Shown here: positions 1 through 10,192 of the stretch, in pieces
Numbering within the stretch: the first letter of the stretch is position 1
Layout: each line of letters opens with the position of its first letter
From: Rosettibacter primus
GTDB lineage: Bacteria; Bacteroidota; Ignavibacteria; Ignavibacteriales; Melioribacteraceae
Assembly (NCBI RefSeq): GCF_036860675.1
Contig: NZ_JAYKGK010000008.1
Location: 81,492 to 145,491 of the forward strand
Direction of reading: 5' to 3'
Length of the DNA stretch: 64,000 nt
Program-made: the position numbers and the translations under genes
Notes under the pieces: generated by a model
What the model saw: only the letters and a program-made list of their open reading frames with translations
What the model was told of the DNA's origin: nothing
The model's database searches: none

Positions 1-1
1 C

Positions 2-1006
2 CCGGATGGAATGAAAAAAAATATTAATCTTAGAAATGAATTTAAAAATTTATCAACTAACGACTCGGTAGAAATTAATTTCCATTTTTATAATCCATTA
101 CTTAGACTTTTATTTGGGGAATTTGGAGTCATTACAATGACCACCACCTATCTTCTATTTCTGTTATTCCCACTTGTTATTAGTTTTTATTTTGTTATGG
201 CTTTATTAGAAGATAGCGGTTATTTACCTCGACTTGCAACTATGCTGGATAGATCTTTTAACCGAATAGGATTAAATGGAAAAGCTGTAATTCCAATTAT
301 CCTTGGGTTTGGATGCATTACAATGGCAAATATTACTACAAGACTTCTTGGAAGTGAGCGAGAAAAATCTATTGTTACTGCAATACTTCAATTTGTTATT
401 CCATGTTCTGCTCAATTAGCAGTTATTACTGTTTTGCTAAGCGGTGCAGGAATTACTCCACTATTAATTTATGTATCCGTAATTGGTAGTGTATTAATTA
501 TACTTTCGACCATTTTGAATAAACTTCTTCCCGGCGAAAGTTCTCCATTATTGATTGACCTCCCTATTATGAGAATTCCTAAACTCAATAATATTTTGAA
601 AAAAACATTTTATCGAAGTTTAGGATTTATGAAAGAAGCAGGTTTCTGGTTTTTTGTTAGTGCATTAGCAGTAGGTTTAATGGAAATTACAGGCTTACTT
701 TTTATATGGCAGGATTTACTTTCTCCTATTACTACTTACTGGTTAAAATTACCTAAGGAAGCTGCCAATGCCTTTGTTATGGGAATGGTTCGAAGAGATT
801 TTGGTGCAGCTGGTTTATTTGATTTAAAATTAACTACAATGCAAATAACTGTTGCAATCATAACTATTACTTTGTTTGTTCCATGCATAGCATCATTTGT
901 TGTTATGCTGAAAGAAAGAGGCTTGAAAGAAGGAATTTCTATCTGGATTGGAACATGGATAACAGCTTTTTTAATTGGCGGAATTGTAGCACAAATTATA
1001 GTTTAA
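2..1006 (+). CDS. feoB: Ferrous iron transport protein B, C-terminal part (5' end outside window)
   Basis: This is the membrane permease part of FeoB, which imports Fe2+ across the inner membrane. The frame is open to the left edge, so the N-terminal GTPase domain lies outside the window. The segment has the hallmark ALLEDSGYLPR, the GFGC motif (gate domain), the TTRLLGSERE stretch and a second gate repeat near VRRDFGAAGL. About seven hydrophobic helices follow one another. A Met at base 11 could mimic a start, but the preceding codons are open and the protein would lack its GTPase. It is followed after 3 bp by an MBL hydrolase gene on the same strand. Confidence 0.88.
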   Translation, partial: PDGMKKNINLRNEFKNLSTNDSVEINFHFYNPLLRLLFGEFGVITMTTTYLLFLLFPLVISFYFVMALLEDSGYLPRLATMLDRSFNRIGLNGKAVIPIILGFGCITMANITTRLLGSEREKSIVTAILQFVIPCSAQLAVITVLLSGAGITPLLIYVSVIGSVLIILSTILNKLLPGESSPLLIDLPIMRIPKLNNILKKTFYRSLGFMKEAGFWFFVSALAVGLMEITGLLFIWQDLLSPITTYWLKLPKEAANAFVMGMVRRDFGAAGLFDLKLTTMQITVAIITITLFVPCIASFVVMLKERGLKEGISIWIGTWITAFLIGGIVAQIIV

Positions 1007-1009
1007 TTT

Positions 1010-1729
1010 ATGAAACAAAAAGATTTTCATAAGTACCCTTTAATCTGGCGCAAGGATGATTTCTTTATAAAAATTTATAGCTCAATACCAAATGTTTCTA
1101 CTGGAATTCTTCTTACTACGAGCAAAACAACTTTTATAATTGACCCCGGCGATGGAATACTGAGAGATTTGACTCAAGATGTTGGAGCAGAAACAATTCT
1201 TAGAGTATCTGACATCTTTATAAGTCATGGTCATCACGACCATGTAGGAGGTGTGTGGTCCCTTTTAACCTACTTATCAGTATTGAGAAGAAGACTTCCG
1301 CTTTCAATTTACTACCCTAAAGGTTGTGTTGAAATAGAAAGTATCTATAAAGCTTTCAAAGAAGTTTATGGCAAAGAGCTTTCTTATGAGATTGTTCTTA
1401 AACCAATTATTAATGAAAAACAATTCACAAGAAATTCAATTAGAATAAAACCATTCAAGGTTAATCACAGAGAAGTAAGTCCAGATGGTAAATTCATTGA
1501 AGTTCCTTCACTTGGTTATAAATTTTTTTATGACACTAAAACTATATGCTATGGAGGAGATACTGCATACTGCGAAAATCTTGTTAAGATGGCAAAAGGC
1601 TCGGATTTAGCAATTATCGAAGCTGGTGCCTTTGATGAATCAACATCGGAACTTCATATGACTATTGAACAGGCAACGAAAATTGGAAAAACTGCTAAAG
1701 AATTTTTCCTTGTTCATATTCCTCTTTAA
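1010..1729 (+). CDS. MBL-fold metal-dependent hydrolase
   Basis: A 239-residue metallo-beta-lactamase-fold protein, probably cytoplasmic, with no signal peptide. The metal-binding motif HGHHDH lies at residues 73-78. Further conserved positions are the early DPG turn (about 46-48), a mid-protein His (NHREV) and the GGDT motif that supplies the bridging Asp. The late LVHIPL supplies the last His. The layout matches the ribonuclease Z-like hydrolase branch, but the substrate cannot be told. It follows feoB by 3 bp and precedes the M28 peptidase by about 30 bp, so it is probably cotranscribed. Confidence 0.75.
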   Translation: MKQKDFHKYPLIWRKDDFFIKIYSSIPNVSTGILLTTSKTTFIIDPGDGILRDLTQDVGAETILRVSDIFISHGHHDHVGGVWSLLTYLSVLRRRLPLSIYYPKGCVEIESIYKAFKEVYGKELSYEIVLKPIINEKQFTRNSIRIKPFKVNHREVSPDGKFIEVPSLGYKFFYDTKTICYGGDTAYCENLVKMAKGSDLAIIEAGAFDESTSELHMTIEQATKIGKTAKEFFLVHIPL

Positions 1730-1758
1730 ATTTGCACATCATTAATTTAGAGTTAATC

Positions 1759-3549
1759 ATGAGAAAATATCTTATCATCTTTCTATCATTAATAACTACC
1801 ATTACATATTCACAAAAGAAATGGATTGATTCTGAAATAACCCCAAAAGATTTGAAAGCCCATCTATTTTATTTAGCATCAGATGAAATGAAAGGAAGAT
1901 TCACTGGGAGCAATGAGGAAAGAAAAGTTGGTAATTATATTAAAGAACAGTTTGCTGCATATGGATTAAAACCACTTTTTAATAACTCGTATTTTCAGGA
2001 ATTCCCATTTATTGAGAAAATAGAATTAACCAGAAATAATTCTGTTCTAATTAAGACACCTCTTTATTCAAAAAAATTAATTATCAAAAAAGATTTTATA
2101 ACCGCACCATTTTCTGGAAATGGTAATGCAAAATCAAATGTAATTTTTGCAGGATATGGAATTTCAGCCCCTGAACTTAATTATGATGATTATGAAAAAA
2201 TAAATGTATATGGAAAAATTGTTATCGTATTAAGGTCGAATCCTGAGAATGATAGTGCAAGATCTGAATTTGAGAAATATTCTTCAATGAGATTTAAGGC
2301 TTTAATAGCAAAGGAGAAAGGAGCAGCTGCAATTATTTTTGTAAATCAAAAAAAGAATGATGATGAATTAATTCAACTAACATATGATGGAGCACCCGGA
2401 ATTAAAAATTTCCCGGTTGTTCAGGTTAAAAGAGAATTCATTGAAAATATTTTTGAACAGAAAGGATTAATTCTTTCTGAAATTCAGAAACAGATTGATT
2501 CACAAAAGAAACCACATTCAATTGAATTTGATGATATAACAATTTCAATTGCAACTGAAGTTAAAGAAATAGAAAAGAAAGCAAGAAATGTTGCAGGCTA
2601 TCTCGAAGGCAATAGTCCAAATCTCAAAAATGAATATTTAGTTATCGGTGCTCATTACGACCACCTTGGAATTGACCAGTTGTTATCATCTTCATTATAT
2701 AAAGGTAAAGATAAACAAATTCACAATGGTGCAGATGATAATGCTTCAGGCACATCAGGTTTACTTGAACTTGCAGAAAAATTTAGTTCAATAAAAGATT
2801 CGATAAGAAGAAGTATTATTTTCATTGCTTTTTCGGGAGAAGAATTAGGAATACTTGGTTCTACATATTTCACTAATAATTTACCAATCCCACAAGAAAA
2901 TATTATTGCAATGTTAAATTTAGATATGGTAGGCAGACTGGATTCTGAAAAAAATCTTACGATTATTGGAGCTGGAACATCTTCAAAATGGAAAGATATG
3001 CTTAATAAAAACAACAAATACAATTTCGAGTTAAACTTAAGTGATGCTGGCTCTGGAGGTAGTGACCATCAAGCATTTCTCAATAAAAATATTCCGGTGC
3101 TTTTTTTCTTTACAGGTATACATTCGGATTATCATCGACCATCTGATGATGCAGATAAAATCAATTATGATGGTGCATCAGATGTAATAAAATTTGTATT
3201 TGATATTGCAAATGAAATCCAAAATTATGATGCAAAAATAGATTTTGTAAAAGTCTCCGAAACTGTAAAAAGAACATCAACTCGTTCAAGAGTTACAGTC
3301 GGAACAATTCCGGAATTTGGCTACAATGGTGAGGGTTATAAAATTTCTGGTGTTACTGAGGGGGGACCAGCAGAAAAAGCCGGATTAAAGAGTGGTGATA
3401 TTATTATCAAGTTTGGTCCTAAAAAAATTAGCAATATTTATGATTTCATGTATGCAATATCAAACTATAAACCAGGTGATAAAGTTGATGTAACAATTTT
3501 ACGCGATGAAAAAGAATTGACTTTTGAAGTAGTGTTAATCGAAAAGTAA
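1759..3549 (+). CDS. Secreted M28-family metallopeptidase with PA and PDZ domains
   Basis: A secreted zinc aminopeptidase-type enzyme of 596 residues. I place the start at the ATG of MRKYLIIFLSL, giving a clean signal peptide ending near TYSQ; an upstream TTG in frame would add nine polar residues. A PA (protease-associated) domain is inserted around residues 120-230. The M28 core holds the zinc ligands: HYDH near 299-302, GADDNASG near 324-331, SGEELG near 359, NLDMVG near 387 and a late HSDYH. The C-terminal 90 residues form a PDZ domain (GGPAEKAGLKSGD). This domain order is common in Bacteroidota-type peptidases; the substrate is unknown. Confidence 0.88.
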   Translation: MRKYLIIFLSLITTITYSQKKWIDSEITPKDLKAHLFYLASDEMKGRFTGSNEERKVGNYIKEQFAAYGLKPLFNNSYFQEFPFIEKIELTRNNSVLIKTPLYSKKLIIKKDFITAPFSGNGNAKSNVIFAGYGISAPELNYDDYEKINVYGKIVIVLRSNPENDSARSEFEKYSSMRFKALIAKEKGAAAIIFVNQKKNDDELIQLTYDGAPGIKNFPVVQVKREFIENIFEQKGLILSEIQKQIDSQKKPHSIEFDDITISIATEVKEIEKKARNVAGYLEGNSPNLKNEYLVIGAHYDHLGIDQLLSSSLYKGKDKQIHNGADDNASGTSGLLELAEKFSSIKDSIRRSIIFIAFSGEELGILGSTYFTNNLPIPQENIIAMLNLDMVGRLDSEKNLTIIGAGTSSKWKDMLNKNNKYNFELNLSDAGSGGSDHQAFLNKNIPVLFFFTGIHSDYHRPSDDADKINYDGASDVIKFVFDIANEIQNYDAKIDFVKVSETVKRTSTRSRVTVGTIPEFGYNGEGYKISGVTEGGPAEKAGLKSGDIIIKFGPKKISNIYDFMYAISNYKPGDKVDVTILRDEKELTFEVVLIEK

Positions 3550-3580
3550 AAGAAGTTAACTAAAAAATAATTTTACAATA

Positions 3581-3608
3581 AAAGACCTGCTTGTTCAGGC
3601 AGGTCTTT
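3581..3608. terminator. Bidirectional hairpin terminator
   Basis: A perfect 10-bp stem (AAAGACCTGC and its complement) with an 8-base loop, bounded by an A-run and a T-run. It lies between the converging peptidase (plus) and chemoreceptor (minus) genes, so it can stop transcription from both sides. Confidence 0.8.
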
Positions 3609-3660
3609 CTAATTTGGGACTTTTCTACTAAATCTAAATTTTTAGACACCTTTTAACATT

Positions 3661-5916
3661 TTATGCATTCGCTCTCTCGAGCATAAATTTTTCTCTTGAA
3701 TAAGATAAAGTTTTTTCTCCAACCTTAAATTTACTGAATAAATCTTCAAGATTAGAAGTTAATCTTGCAAGGTTATTTGCTGCACTCGCAATTTGTCCTG
3801 TACTTGTTGTGCTTTGTTCTGTTACACTTGCAATATTTTCGATATTCTTGCTTATTTCATCAGCAGAAATTGATTGTTCTTGACTTGATGCAACGATATT
3901 ATCAATTAAATCGGATACAGATTTAGCAGATTGATAAATTTCCTGAAGTGTCATATCAATCTCTTCTGTTAATTTCATTCCTTCATAAACTGAAGATTTA
4001 GCATTAGCCATCGATTTATCTGCTTCTTTTACTTCCAACTGAATTGATTTAATTGTCTCGGCAATTTCTTTTGTAGCTTTGGTAGTTCTTTCTGCAAGTT
4101 TTCTCACTTCGTCGGCAACAACAGCAAAACCTCTTCCCTGTTCCCCAGCTCTTGCGGCTTCAATTGCAGCATTCAAAGCAAGTAAATTTGTTTGATTGGC
4201 AATATCATCAATCACTTTTGTAATTTCTCCAATTTGGTCAGTTTTATTTGTAAGTGAAGCAATAATTTGTGCAGTTTCCTGCGAAGCCTGAACAATTTTA
4301 TTCATTCCTTCTTTTGTTTCATAGGTTTTTTCAGTGCCTTGTTTTGCTGACTGACTTGATTTCTGTGACATTTGTGCAACTTCTGTTATGTTCTTCGACA
4401 TTTCAATTATTGCTCTTGTCATATGCTCAATTGAACGAGATACTTCACTTACCTGAATATTTTGCTCTTGAGCACCCGCAGCCATTTCTTCTGATGAAGA
4501 AGATATTTGTTCTGCTGCACTTGCTGTTGATTGAATTGCTTCTTTAACATTTTCAAGTACACTTCTTAATTCTCTTATCATTTTATTTATCTTTAGGCCT
4601 AATTCATACAATACATCATCATTTTTTAATTCAAGTTCTTCTGTAAAATCTCCATTGGCTAAATTTTCAATAATTTCAACAATTGGTTTTATCTGCTCTT
4701 TTAAATATTCTTTGTTCTTTTCTTCTACTTCTCTTAAATCTGTAAAGAATACAAAACTGCCATCAATTTCTTTTTTGCTATTATAAATTGCTCCAGATTG
4801 AACAAGCACTGGAATATCTTCGCCGTTTCTGTTTTTCAATGATATTTTTTCACCTTTAATGAAAATTCCTTCAACAGCTCTTCTACTTACCGAGTCAGTA
4901 CCAAATACTTCTTTAACTTTCAATTTACCAATAATTTCTTCAGGACTTTTATTAAATCCAACAATATCACAAGCAGCTTGATTTATAAATCTAATGGTTA
5001 AATCTTTATCAACAATAAAAAATGCTCCATTAACACCAGTTTGAAAACTTGTTGCTCTTGCAATTTCATCTTTAATTTTCCTAATCATGGTTTCAAAAGA
5101 CAAATAAAGATTTCCGATTTCATCTTTACTGTTTATACTTTTAAGTGCAACATCATAATTTCCATTAATTATTTCTTTAGCACCTGCATCGAGTAATACT
5201 ATAGGGTCAATAATTATTTTTCTTATAACTGGAATAAGAACAAAAATGATAACAGTAGTTATTAAAATAAAAACCAAAGTTTTTGTTTTTGCATCAGAAA
5301 TTGAACTTAAAGTAGCTTGATTAAATTGTGAAGCTTTTTCATCGTAAATATTGACGAGTTCTTTTAAGTTCAATTTTGCTGTATCAAATTTTTTCAAAGC
5401 TTCTATTGACAATTCATTGCATTTCTTTCTCAATTCTATTAATTCATTATTCCTTTCTATATCTAAATTCTGTGATGCTAAGTTATCTATCCTTTTTTGT
5501 AAATCCATAACTGCCTGATGTGTTTCTTTCCAGTTGTTCCAATCATTTACAAATTTTTCCCATATTTGTTTTTCCTTTTCATCTTTTTCTAATGACTCAA
5601 AAATTTTCCATGCATCTTCAGCTCTTTTAAATGCAGCAGGGATTGATTCATAAATCGATTGACGAACTTTTTCGTCCTTTAAATCTTGATTTAATAATCC
5701 TCTCTCTGCTGCTAAAACAGAAGCTTCGGCTTGATATAGAGTTATAAGCGATTGTACTCCTGGTAATATATTGTAACCTAGTGTTTTAACAGCTAATTCT
5801 TCTTCATCTAAATTTCTATAAGCCAGATAAGCATTTATTCCTGTTACAATCGCAACAACAGCAACAATTATTATTGTTTTGTAAATAATTTTAAGGTCGT
5901 TAAATTTTTTGAACAT
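3661..5916 (-). CDS. Methyl-accepting chemotaxis protein with PAS domain
   Basis: A 751-residue membrane chemoreceptor. The start is the ATG of MFKKFNDLK, preceded by GGAGGAAAT; an upstream in-frame Met lacks this ribosome site. A first membrane helix (about 12-32) is followed by a helical periplasmic sensor of the four-helix-bundle type. A second helix lies near residues 215-235, then a HAMP domain, a PAS domain (about 285-385), a second HAMP-like region and a long signalling coiled coil. The conserved CheA/CheW tip (DIANQTNLLALNAAIEAARA) is intact, so it should signal to the flagellar or other chemotaxis kinase. No che genes are adjacent. Confidence 0.9.
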   Translation of the reverse strand: MFKKFNDLKIIYKTIIIVAVVAIVTGINAYLAYRNLDEEELAVKTLGYNILPGVQSLITLYQAEASVLAAERGLLNQDLKDEKVRQSIYESIPAAFKRAEDAWKIFESLEKDEKEKQIWEKFVNDWNNWKETHQAVMDLQKRIDNLASQNLDIERNNELIELRKKCNELSIEALKKFDTAKLNLKELVNIYDEKASQFNQATLSSISDAKTKTLVFILITTVIIFVLIPVIRKIIIDPIVLLDAGAKEIINGNYDVALKSINSKDEIGNLYLSFETMIRKIKDEIARATSFQTGVNGAFFIVDKDLTIRFINQAACDIVGFNKSPEEIIGKLKVKEVFGTDSVSRRAVEGIFIKGEKISLKNRNGEDIPVLVQSGAIYNSKKEIDGSFVFFTDLREVEEKNKEYLKEQIKPIVEIIENLANGDFTEELELKNDDVLYELGLKINKMIRELRSVLENVKEAIQSTASAAEQISSSSEEMAAGAQEQNIQVSEVSRSIEHMTRAIIEMSKNITEVAQMSQKSSQSAKQGTEKTYETKEGMNKIVQASQETAQIIASLTNKTDQIGEITKVIDDIANQTNLLALNAAIEAARAGEQGRGFAVVADEVRKLAERTTKATKEIAETIKSIQLEVKEADKSMANAKSSVYEGMKLTEEIDMTLQEIYQSAKSVSDLIDNIVASSQEQSISADEISKNIENIASVTEQSTTSTGQIASAANNLARLTSNLEDLFSKFKVGEKTLSYSREKFMLERANA

Positions 5917-6019
5917 ATTTCCTCCAATTAGACAAAAAAACACTAATTCTATTCCTATTATCGAGAATGAAATTAATTTTTGAATAGTGTTAAAAAATTA
6001 TTTTGAGGTGTGGGAAAAA

Positions 6020-6574
6020 TTAATCCCAGGGATTTCTTTTATATAAATTATTCAAAGGGTGTAAATTTTTTCTACCATCAACAAAAACAGCGACCCATTC
6101 AGCTAATCTTTTTCCTAATCTTTTACAAGATTCAATTTCTTTTTCTTGTCGAGGTTCACCAGCTTGAGTTGCTCCATAATGAGCTGTAAATTGTTTACCA
6201 GAATAATCAGTGACACCAAAAACTAGAAATCCATAATTAATCATAATGTTCATTAAAGTTTGACAGGTTAATTCTGCTCCACCACCCCAGCCGCCTTGAG
6301 AGCTAAATGCACAACCAATTTTACCATCTAATTTTTGCCAGTATGGAAGCAAATCTTCCCAGAATTTTTTCATTTCGGAGGCAACAGTACCAAGATAAGT
6401 TGGGGAACCAAGTGCAAGGCCATCACACCAGAAAATATCATCTTTATTTGCTTCATAAATAGATTTGAGACGCACCTCTGTTTCGGGAATTTCTTTTGCA
6501 CCTTCGGCTACAAATTCTGCCATTTTTTTAGTATGCCCTTCATTGGAATAATAGAGAACTAAAACCTTGCCCAT
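6020..6574 (-). CDS. Flavodoxin-fold NAD(P)H:quinone oxidoreductase (WrbA-like)
   Basis: A 184-residue flavodoxin-fold protein. The FMN phosphate loop is YYSNEGHTKKMA near residues 8-19, the second flavin loop is GSPTYLGT, and GGWGGGAE with the His of TAHYGATQAG form the isoalloxazine side, as in WrbA-type quinone reductases. It is the last gene behind nuoABCDEF with only 35 bp between, so it is probably transcribed with complex I. A role in quinone redox balance is inferred from the family and neighbours. A simple electron-carrier flavodoxin is the alternative. Confidence 0.75.
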   Translation of the reverse strand: MGKVLVLYYSNEGHTKKMAEFVAEGAKEIPETEVRLKSIYEANKDDIFWCDGLALGSPTYLGTVASEMKKFWEDLLPYWQKLDGKIGCAFSSQGGWGGGAELTCQTLMNIMINYGFLVFGVTDYSGKQFTAHYGATQAGEPRQEKEIESCKRLGKRLAEWVAVFVDGRKNLHPLNNLYKRNPWD

Positions 6575-6609
6575 AGAATTAATGAAATTTTTTAAACTAA
6601 TTTCTTACT

Positions 6610-7932
6610 TCATGAAAGAGGAAATTTAGTAAATCTCATTGAATGAACTTTATTTTGAACGGGAATTTTAACTTCACTTTTTACATACTTTTCAAATTCA
6701 TCTCTAAATCTTTGAATCATAAATTTAACAGGCCATGCTGCTGCATCACCAAGTGCACAAATAGTATTTCCTTCAATGTTGTTTGCAACACTAATCAATA
6801 AATCAAGGTCTTTCGATGTTCCATTACCTTCAGAAATTCTTTGAAGAATTTTTTCCATCCAGCCTGTTCCTTCGCGGCAAGGGGTACACTGGCCACAACT
6901 TTCATGGTGATAGAAATGAGCAATTCTCAAAAGCACTTTTAATAAATCTGTATCTTCATTCATGACTATTACACCTGCTGTGCCAATAGCAGAACCAGCA
7001 GCCTTGAGAGATTCTGCATCCATTCTAACTCCTTCAATCTGGTCGCCTCTTAATGGAGGCATAGAAGTTCCTCCGGGTATTACACATTTAATTTTTTTAT
7101 TTCCTAAAACACCACCAGCATAATCATAAATTAATTCTGTAAGTAAAATGCCGGTTGGCAATTCATAGACTCCTGGTTTATTTACATGACCACTCACTCC
7201 ATAAAGCAGGGTACCAGGATGTTTTGGTGCTCCAATTTTTGAGAACCATTCCCAACCTTTTAGAATTATTGGGGGGACATTTGTAATAGTTTCTACATTA
7301 TTAATTGTAGTAGGACAACCCCACAAACCACGTTGCGCTGGGAAAGGTGGTTTAACTCTCGGATAACCTCTCAAACCTTCTATCGAATTCATTAATGAAG
7401 ATTCTTCACCACAAATATAAGCTCCAGCACCTTTATGAATATAAATATTACAGTAAAAATCTATTCCAAAAGTAGATTTCATTTTCTCGCCAAGAAATCC
7501 TCTTGCATAAGCTGTATCAATTGCTTTCTGCATCAACTTAATCCATTTATGATATTCACCTCGAATATAGAGATATGCTGTATGAGCTCCAATTGCATAA
7601 CAAGTTATAATTGCGCCTTCAATCAATTGAAAAGGATTATATTCAAAAATCTGCCTATCTTTAAATGAACCAGGTTCACTTTCATCACCATTAATACACA
7701 GATATTTAGGTTTATCTGTAGTTTTTGGCATAAAGCTCCACTTCAAACCTGTTAAGAAAGCAGCACCTCCTCTTCCTCTCAATCCAGATTTTTTTACCTG
7801 CTCAATAATATCATCTGGTGATTGTGAAAATGCTTTTTTAGCAGCTTCAAAGCCACCATGTGAAAGATAAACTTCTATATCATCTAAATTTGGAATTTCA
7901 GGCAGAACTATTCTTTCCATCATTTTGCTCAT
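6610..7932 (-). CDS. nuoF: NADH-quinone oxidoreductase subunit F
   Basis: The NADH-oxidising 51-kDa subunit of complex I, 440 residues. The NADH-binding GRGGAAF motif is at residues 53-59, the FMN site (GAYICGEES) lies mid-protein, and the N3 iron-sulfur cluster ligands are Cys346, Cys349, Cys352 and Cys392. Its ATG overlaps the TGA of nuoE by four bases (ATGA), so translation is coupled. Its presence shows that this complex accepts NADH, unlike the F420- or ferredoxin-linked forms that lack NuoEF. Confidence 0.95.
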   Translation of the reverse strand: MSKMMERIVLPEIPNLDDIEVYLSHGGFEAAKKAFSQSPDDIIEQVKKSGLRGRGGAAFLTGLKWSFMPKTTDKPKYLCINGDESEPGSFKDRQIFEYNPFQLIEGAIITCYAIGAHTAYLYIRGEYHKWIKLMQKAIDTAYARGFLGEKMKSTFGIDFYCNIYIHKGAGAYICGEESSLMNSIEGLRGYPRVKPPFPAQRGLWGCPTTINNVETITNVPPIILKGWEWFSKIGAPKHPGTLLYGVSGHVNKPGVYELPTGILLTELIYDYAGGVLGNKKIKCVIPGGTSMPPLRGDQIEGVRMDAESLKAAGSAIGTAGVIVMNEDTDLLKVLLRIAHFYHHESCGQCTPCREGTGWMEKILQRISEGNGTSKDLDLLISVANNIEGNTICALGDAAAWPVKFMIQRFRDEFEKYVKSEVKIPVQNKVHSMRFTKFPLS

Positions 7933-8408
7933 TCTTTTGAAAGGGAATTCAGTATTTCTTCGACTTTTTCTTTAGTTAAATTTTCATAGTAATCTTCATT
8001 AATTGCAATCATTGGCGCATAACCGCAGGCTCCCATACATTCAACTTCTTCTAATGAAAATTTTCCATCAGGTGTAACTTCCATATGGTTAATTCCAAGT
8101 TTACTTTTGATTAAATCCCAGATTTCATAAGCCCCGCGAAGCATACATGATACATTTGTACAAACTTGAATATGATATTTACCAACTGGTTTTGTATGAA
8201 ACATAGTATAAAAAGTTACAACACTTAAAACATCTACTTTACCTATTCCAAGTACATTTGCAATTTCTTCCATAACCTCATTAGTAATATATCCATTTTG
8301 TTCCTGTGCTATATAAATTGCGGGCATTACTGCTGCAAGAGGTGTTGGATATTTCTTTCTTGCTTCTTCTATTCTTTTAAGATTTTCTTCAGTGAATCTA
8401 AAACTCAT
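7929..8408 (-). CDS. nuoE: NADH-quinone oxidoreductase subunit E
   Basis: The 24-kDa thioredoxin-fold subunit of complex I, 159 residues, normal length. The 2Fe-2S (N1a) ligands are Cys83, Cys88, Cys124 and Cys128 in VCTNVSC and ECMGAC. It sits between nuoD (30 bp upstream) and nuoF (4-bp overlap) and forms the NADH-dehydrogenase module with NuoF. Confidence 0.95.
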   Translation of the reverse strand: MSFRFTEENLKRIEEARKKYPTPLAAVMPAIYIAQEQNGYITNEVMEEIANVLGIGKVDVLSVVTFYTMFHTKPVGKYHIQVCTNVSCMLRGAYEIWDLIKSKLGINHMEVTPDGKFSLEEVECMGACGYAPMIAINEDYYENLTKEKVEEILNSLSKE

Positions 8409-8438
8409 TTTAAACCTTAATTTACATTAAATAACAAT

Positions 8439-9686
8439 TTATTTATCTGCTTCTCCCATTACAGGGTCTAAACTTCCGATAATTGCAATCACATCAGAAA
8501 TCATTGCTCCTTTACAAACCACTGGCAATGCTTGAAGATTGCAAAATGAAGGAGAGCGAATTTTTAATTTCCATGGATGTCCACTTCCATTACTAACAAT
8601 ATAAAATCCAAGTTCTCCTTTAGGATTTTCTGCCGAAAAGAATACATCACCTATTGGAGGATTAATTCCATAATTAATCAACATAAAATCATGAATTAGT
8701 TCTTCCATTTTAGTATAAATTTCTGTTTTATAAGGAAGAACATGTTTAGGGACATTTGCAAGCACTTCTCCCTGCGGCATTTTATCTAGAATTTGATAAA
8801 GTATTTTTACACTTTCTCTTACTTCTTCGCCTCTTTGATAATATCTAGCTAAACAGTCACCTTCTGCTTGAGTAGGAATATTAAAATCAATTTCATTATA
8901 GAAAAGATATGGTTTTGCTCTTCGCACATCGTATTCAACTCCCGATGCTCTAAGATTTGGACCTGTCACACCAAGTGAAATAGCCTCATCTTTAGGAAGT
9001 ATTCCAACTCCTTCAAGTCTATTTATAAAAATTTTATTTCTTAAAAGAAGTTTATCCATTTCATCAAGAGCAGAATGATGCTGGTCAAGAAAATCTCGAA
9101 CCATTTTTAATGTAATATCATCTGCATCATTAGCTACACCGCCAATTCTTGTATAACTTGTAGTAAAACGAGCCCCTGCTAATCTGTCAAAAATATTTTG
9201 AATTTTTTCCCTTTCTCTAAAAGTCCACATCACCATTGTAACAGCACCTACATCCATTGCATAGGTTCCAATAGCAACCATATGAGCAGCAATACGAGAA
9301 AGTTCTGCAACCATCATTCTGATATACTGTGCTCTTTTAGGAGCTTCGATACCAAGAAGTTTTTCAACTGCTAAAACATAGGCAACATTATTACACATAG
9401 TGGCAGTATAATCAAGGCGGTCTGTGTGAGGAATATATTCAATGTAGGTCATTTCTTCAGCCATTTTTTCATAGCCTCTGTGCAAATAACCTAATTCTGG
9501 AACAACCCCAAGAACTGTTTCGCCATCGAGTCTTAATACCAATCTCAACACACCATGAGTAGCAGGATGTTGAGGACCCATATTAATTACCATTTCGTTT
9601 TCGAGTGCATCTTCAATGGTAATGTCTCTATCCTCAAGTAATTTTTTTAATAATTTTTCATCTGAGTAGATATTTTTCTTTTCCAT
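8439..9686 (-). CDS. nuoD: NADH-quinone oxidoreductase subunit D
   Basis: The 49-kDa hydrogenase-like subunit that forms the quinone site of complex I with NuoB. It has 415 residues and is not fused to NuoC. The GPQHPATHGVLRL motif at the N-terminus supplies the quinone-contacting His, and the ENPKGELGFY and C-terminal DPVMGEADK stretches are characteristic. It lies 9 bp after nuoC. Confidence 0.95.
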   Translation of the reverse strand: MEKKNIYSDEKLLKKLLEDRDITIEDALENEMVINMGPQHPATHGVLRLVLRLDGETVLGVVPELGYLHRGYEKMAEEMTYIEYIPHTDRLDYTATMCNNVAYVLAVEKLLGIEAPKRAQYIRMMVAELSRIAAHMVAIGTYAMDVGAVTMVMWTFREREKIQNIFDRLAGARFTTSYTRIGGVANDADDITLKMVRDFLDQHHSALDEMDKLLLRNKIFINRLEGVGILPKDEAISLGVTGPNLRASGVEYDVRRAKPYLFYNEIDFNIPTQAEGDCLARYYQRGEEVRESVKILYQILDKMPQGEVLANVPKHVLPYKTEIYTKMEELIHDFMLINYGINPPIGDVFFSAENPKGELGFYIVSNGSGHPWKLKIRSPSFCNLQALPVVCKGAMISDVIAIIGSLDPVMGEADK

Positions 9687-9695
9687 AATGAATAT

Positions 9696-10190
9696 TTAAT
9701 CAATTTTATCTGGTAATGGTAATGACCCTGGAATGCCTAATACAGGAAAATCTTTTCTAAGAGGATGATATTCAAATCCTTCGGGCATATAAATTCTTCG
9801 TAAATCAGGATGATTGATAAAAATTATTCCATACATATCATAAGTTTCTCTTTCATACCAATTAGCACTTTTCCAAACTGATGTAACTGATTCAATTTGT
9901 GGAGGATTATCATCAATGTTAGCTTTTATTCTAAGAGTAAAGTTGTTCTTGTAAGAATAAACATGGTAAACAACAGTAAATCTATTTTTACGAGTTGCCC
10001 AATCAATTGCAGTTACATCTATACAAGTTTCGAAATGAAGGTCATTATTTTCTTTTAATAGTTTTGCGAGTTCAACAATTTTTTCTTTTTTAATTGTGAT
10101 AGATAAATCACCACGAAATTCTTTAATTTCTTCTATTGAGTTGTCAAACTGTTCTTTAACTTTCTGAATAATTAATTCTTTAAATTCCAT
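9696..10190 (-). CDS. nuoC: NADH-quinone oxidoreductase subunit C
   Basis: The 30-kDa connecting subunit of complex I, 164 residues, separate from NuoD. The diagnostic WYERETYDMYGI segment and the RRIYMPEGFEYHPLRKDFP stretch near the C-terminus are present. It begins 2 bp after nuoB, within a tightly packed operon. Confidence 0.94.
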   Translation of the reverse strand: MEFKELIIQKVKEQFDNSIEEIKEFRGDLSITIKKEKIVELAKLLKENNDLHFETCIDVTAIDWATRKNRFTVVYHVYSYKNNFTLRIKANIDDNPPQIESVTSVWKSANWYERETYDMYGIIFINHPDLRRIYMPEGFEYHPLRKDFPVLGIPGSLPLPDKID

Positions 10191-10192
10191 AA

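Noticed and set aside
2721..3023. Open frames opposite the peptidase and other long genes
   Set aside because: They are antisense shadows without ribosome sites or family features and follow the codon structure of the real genes.
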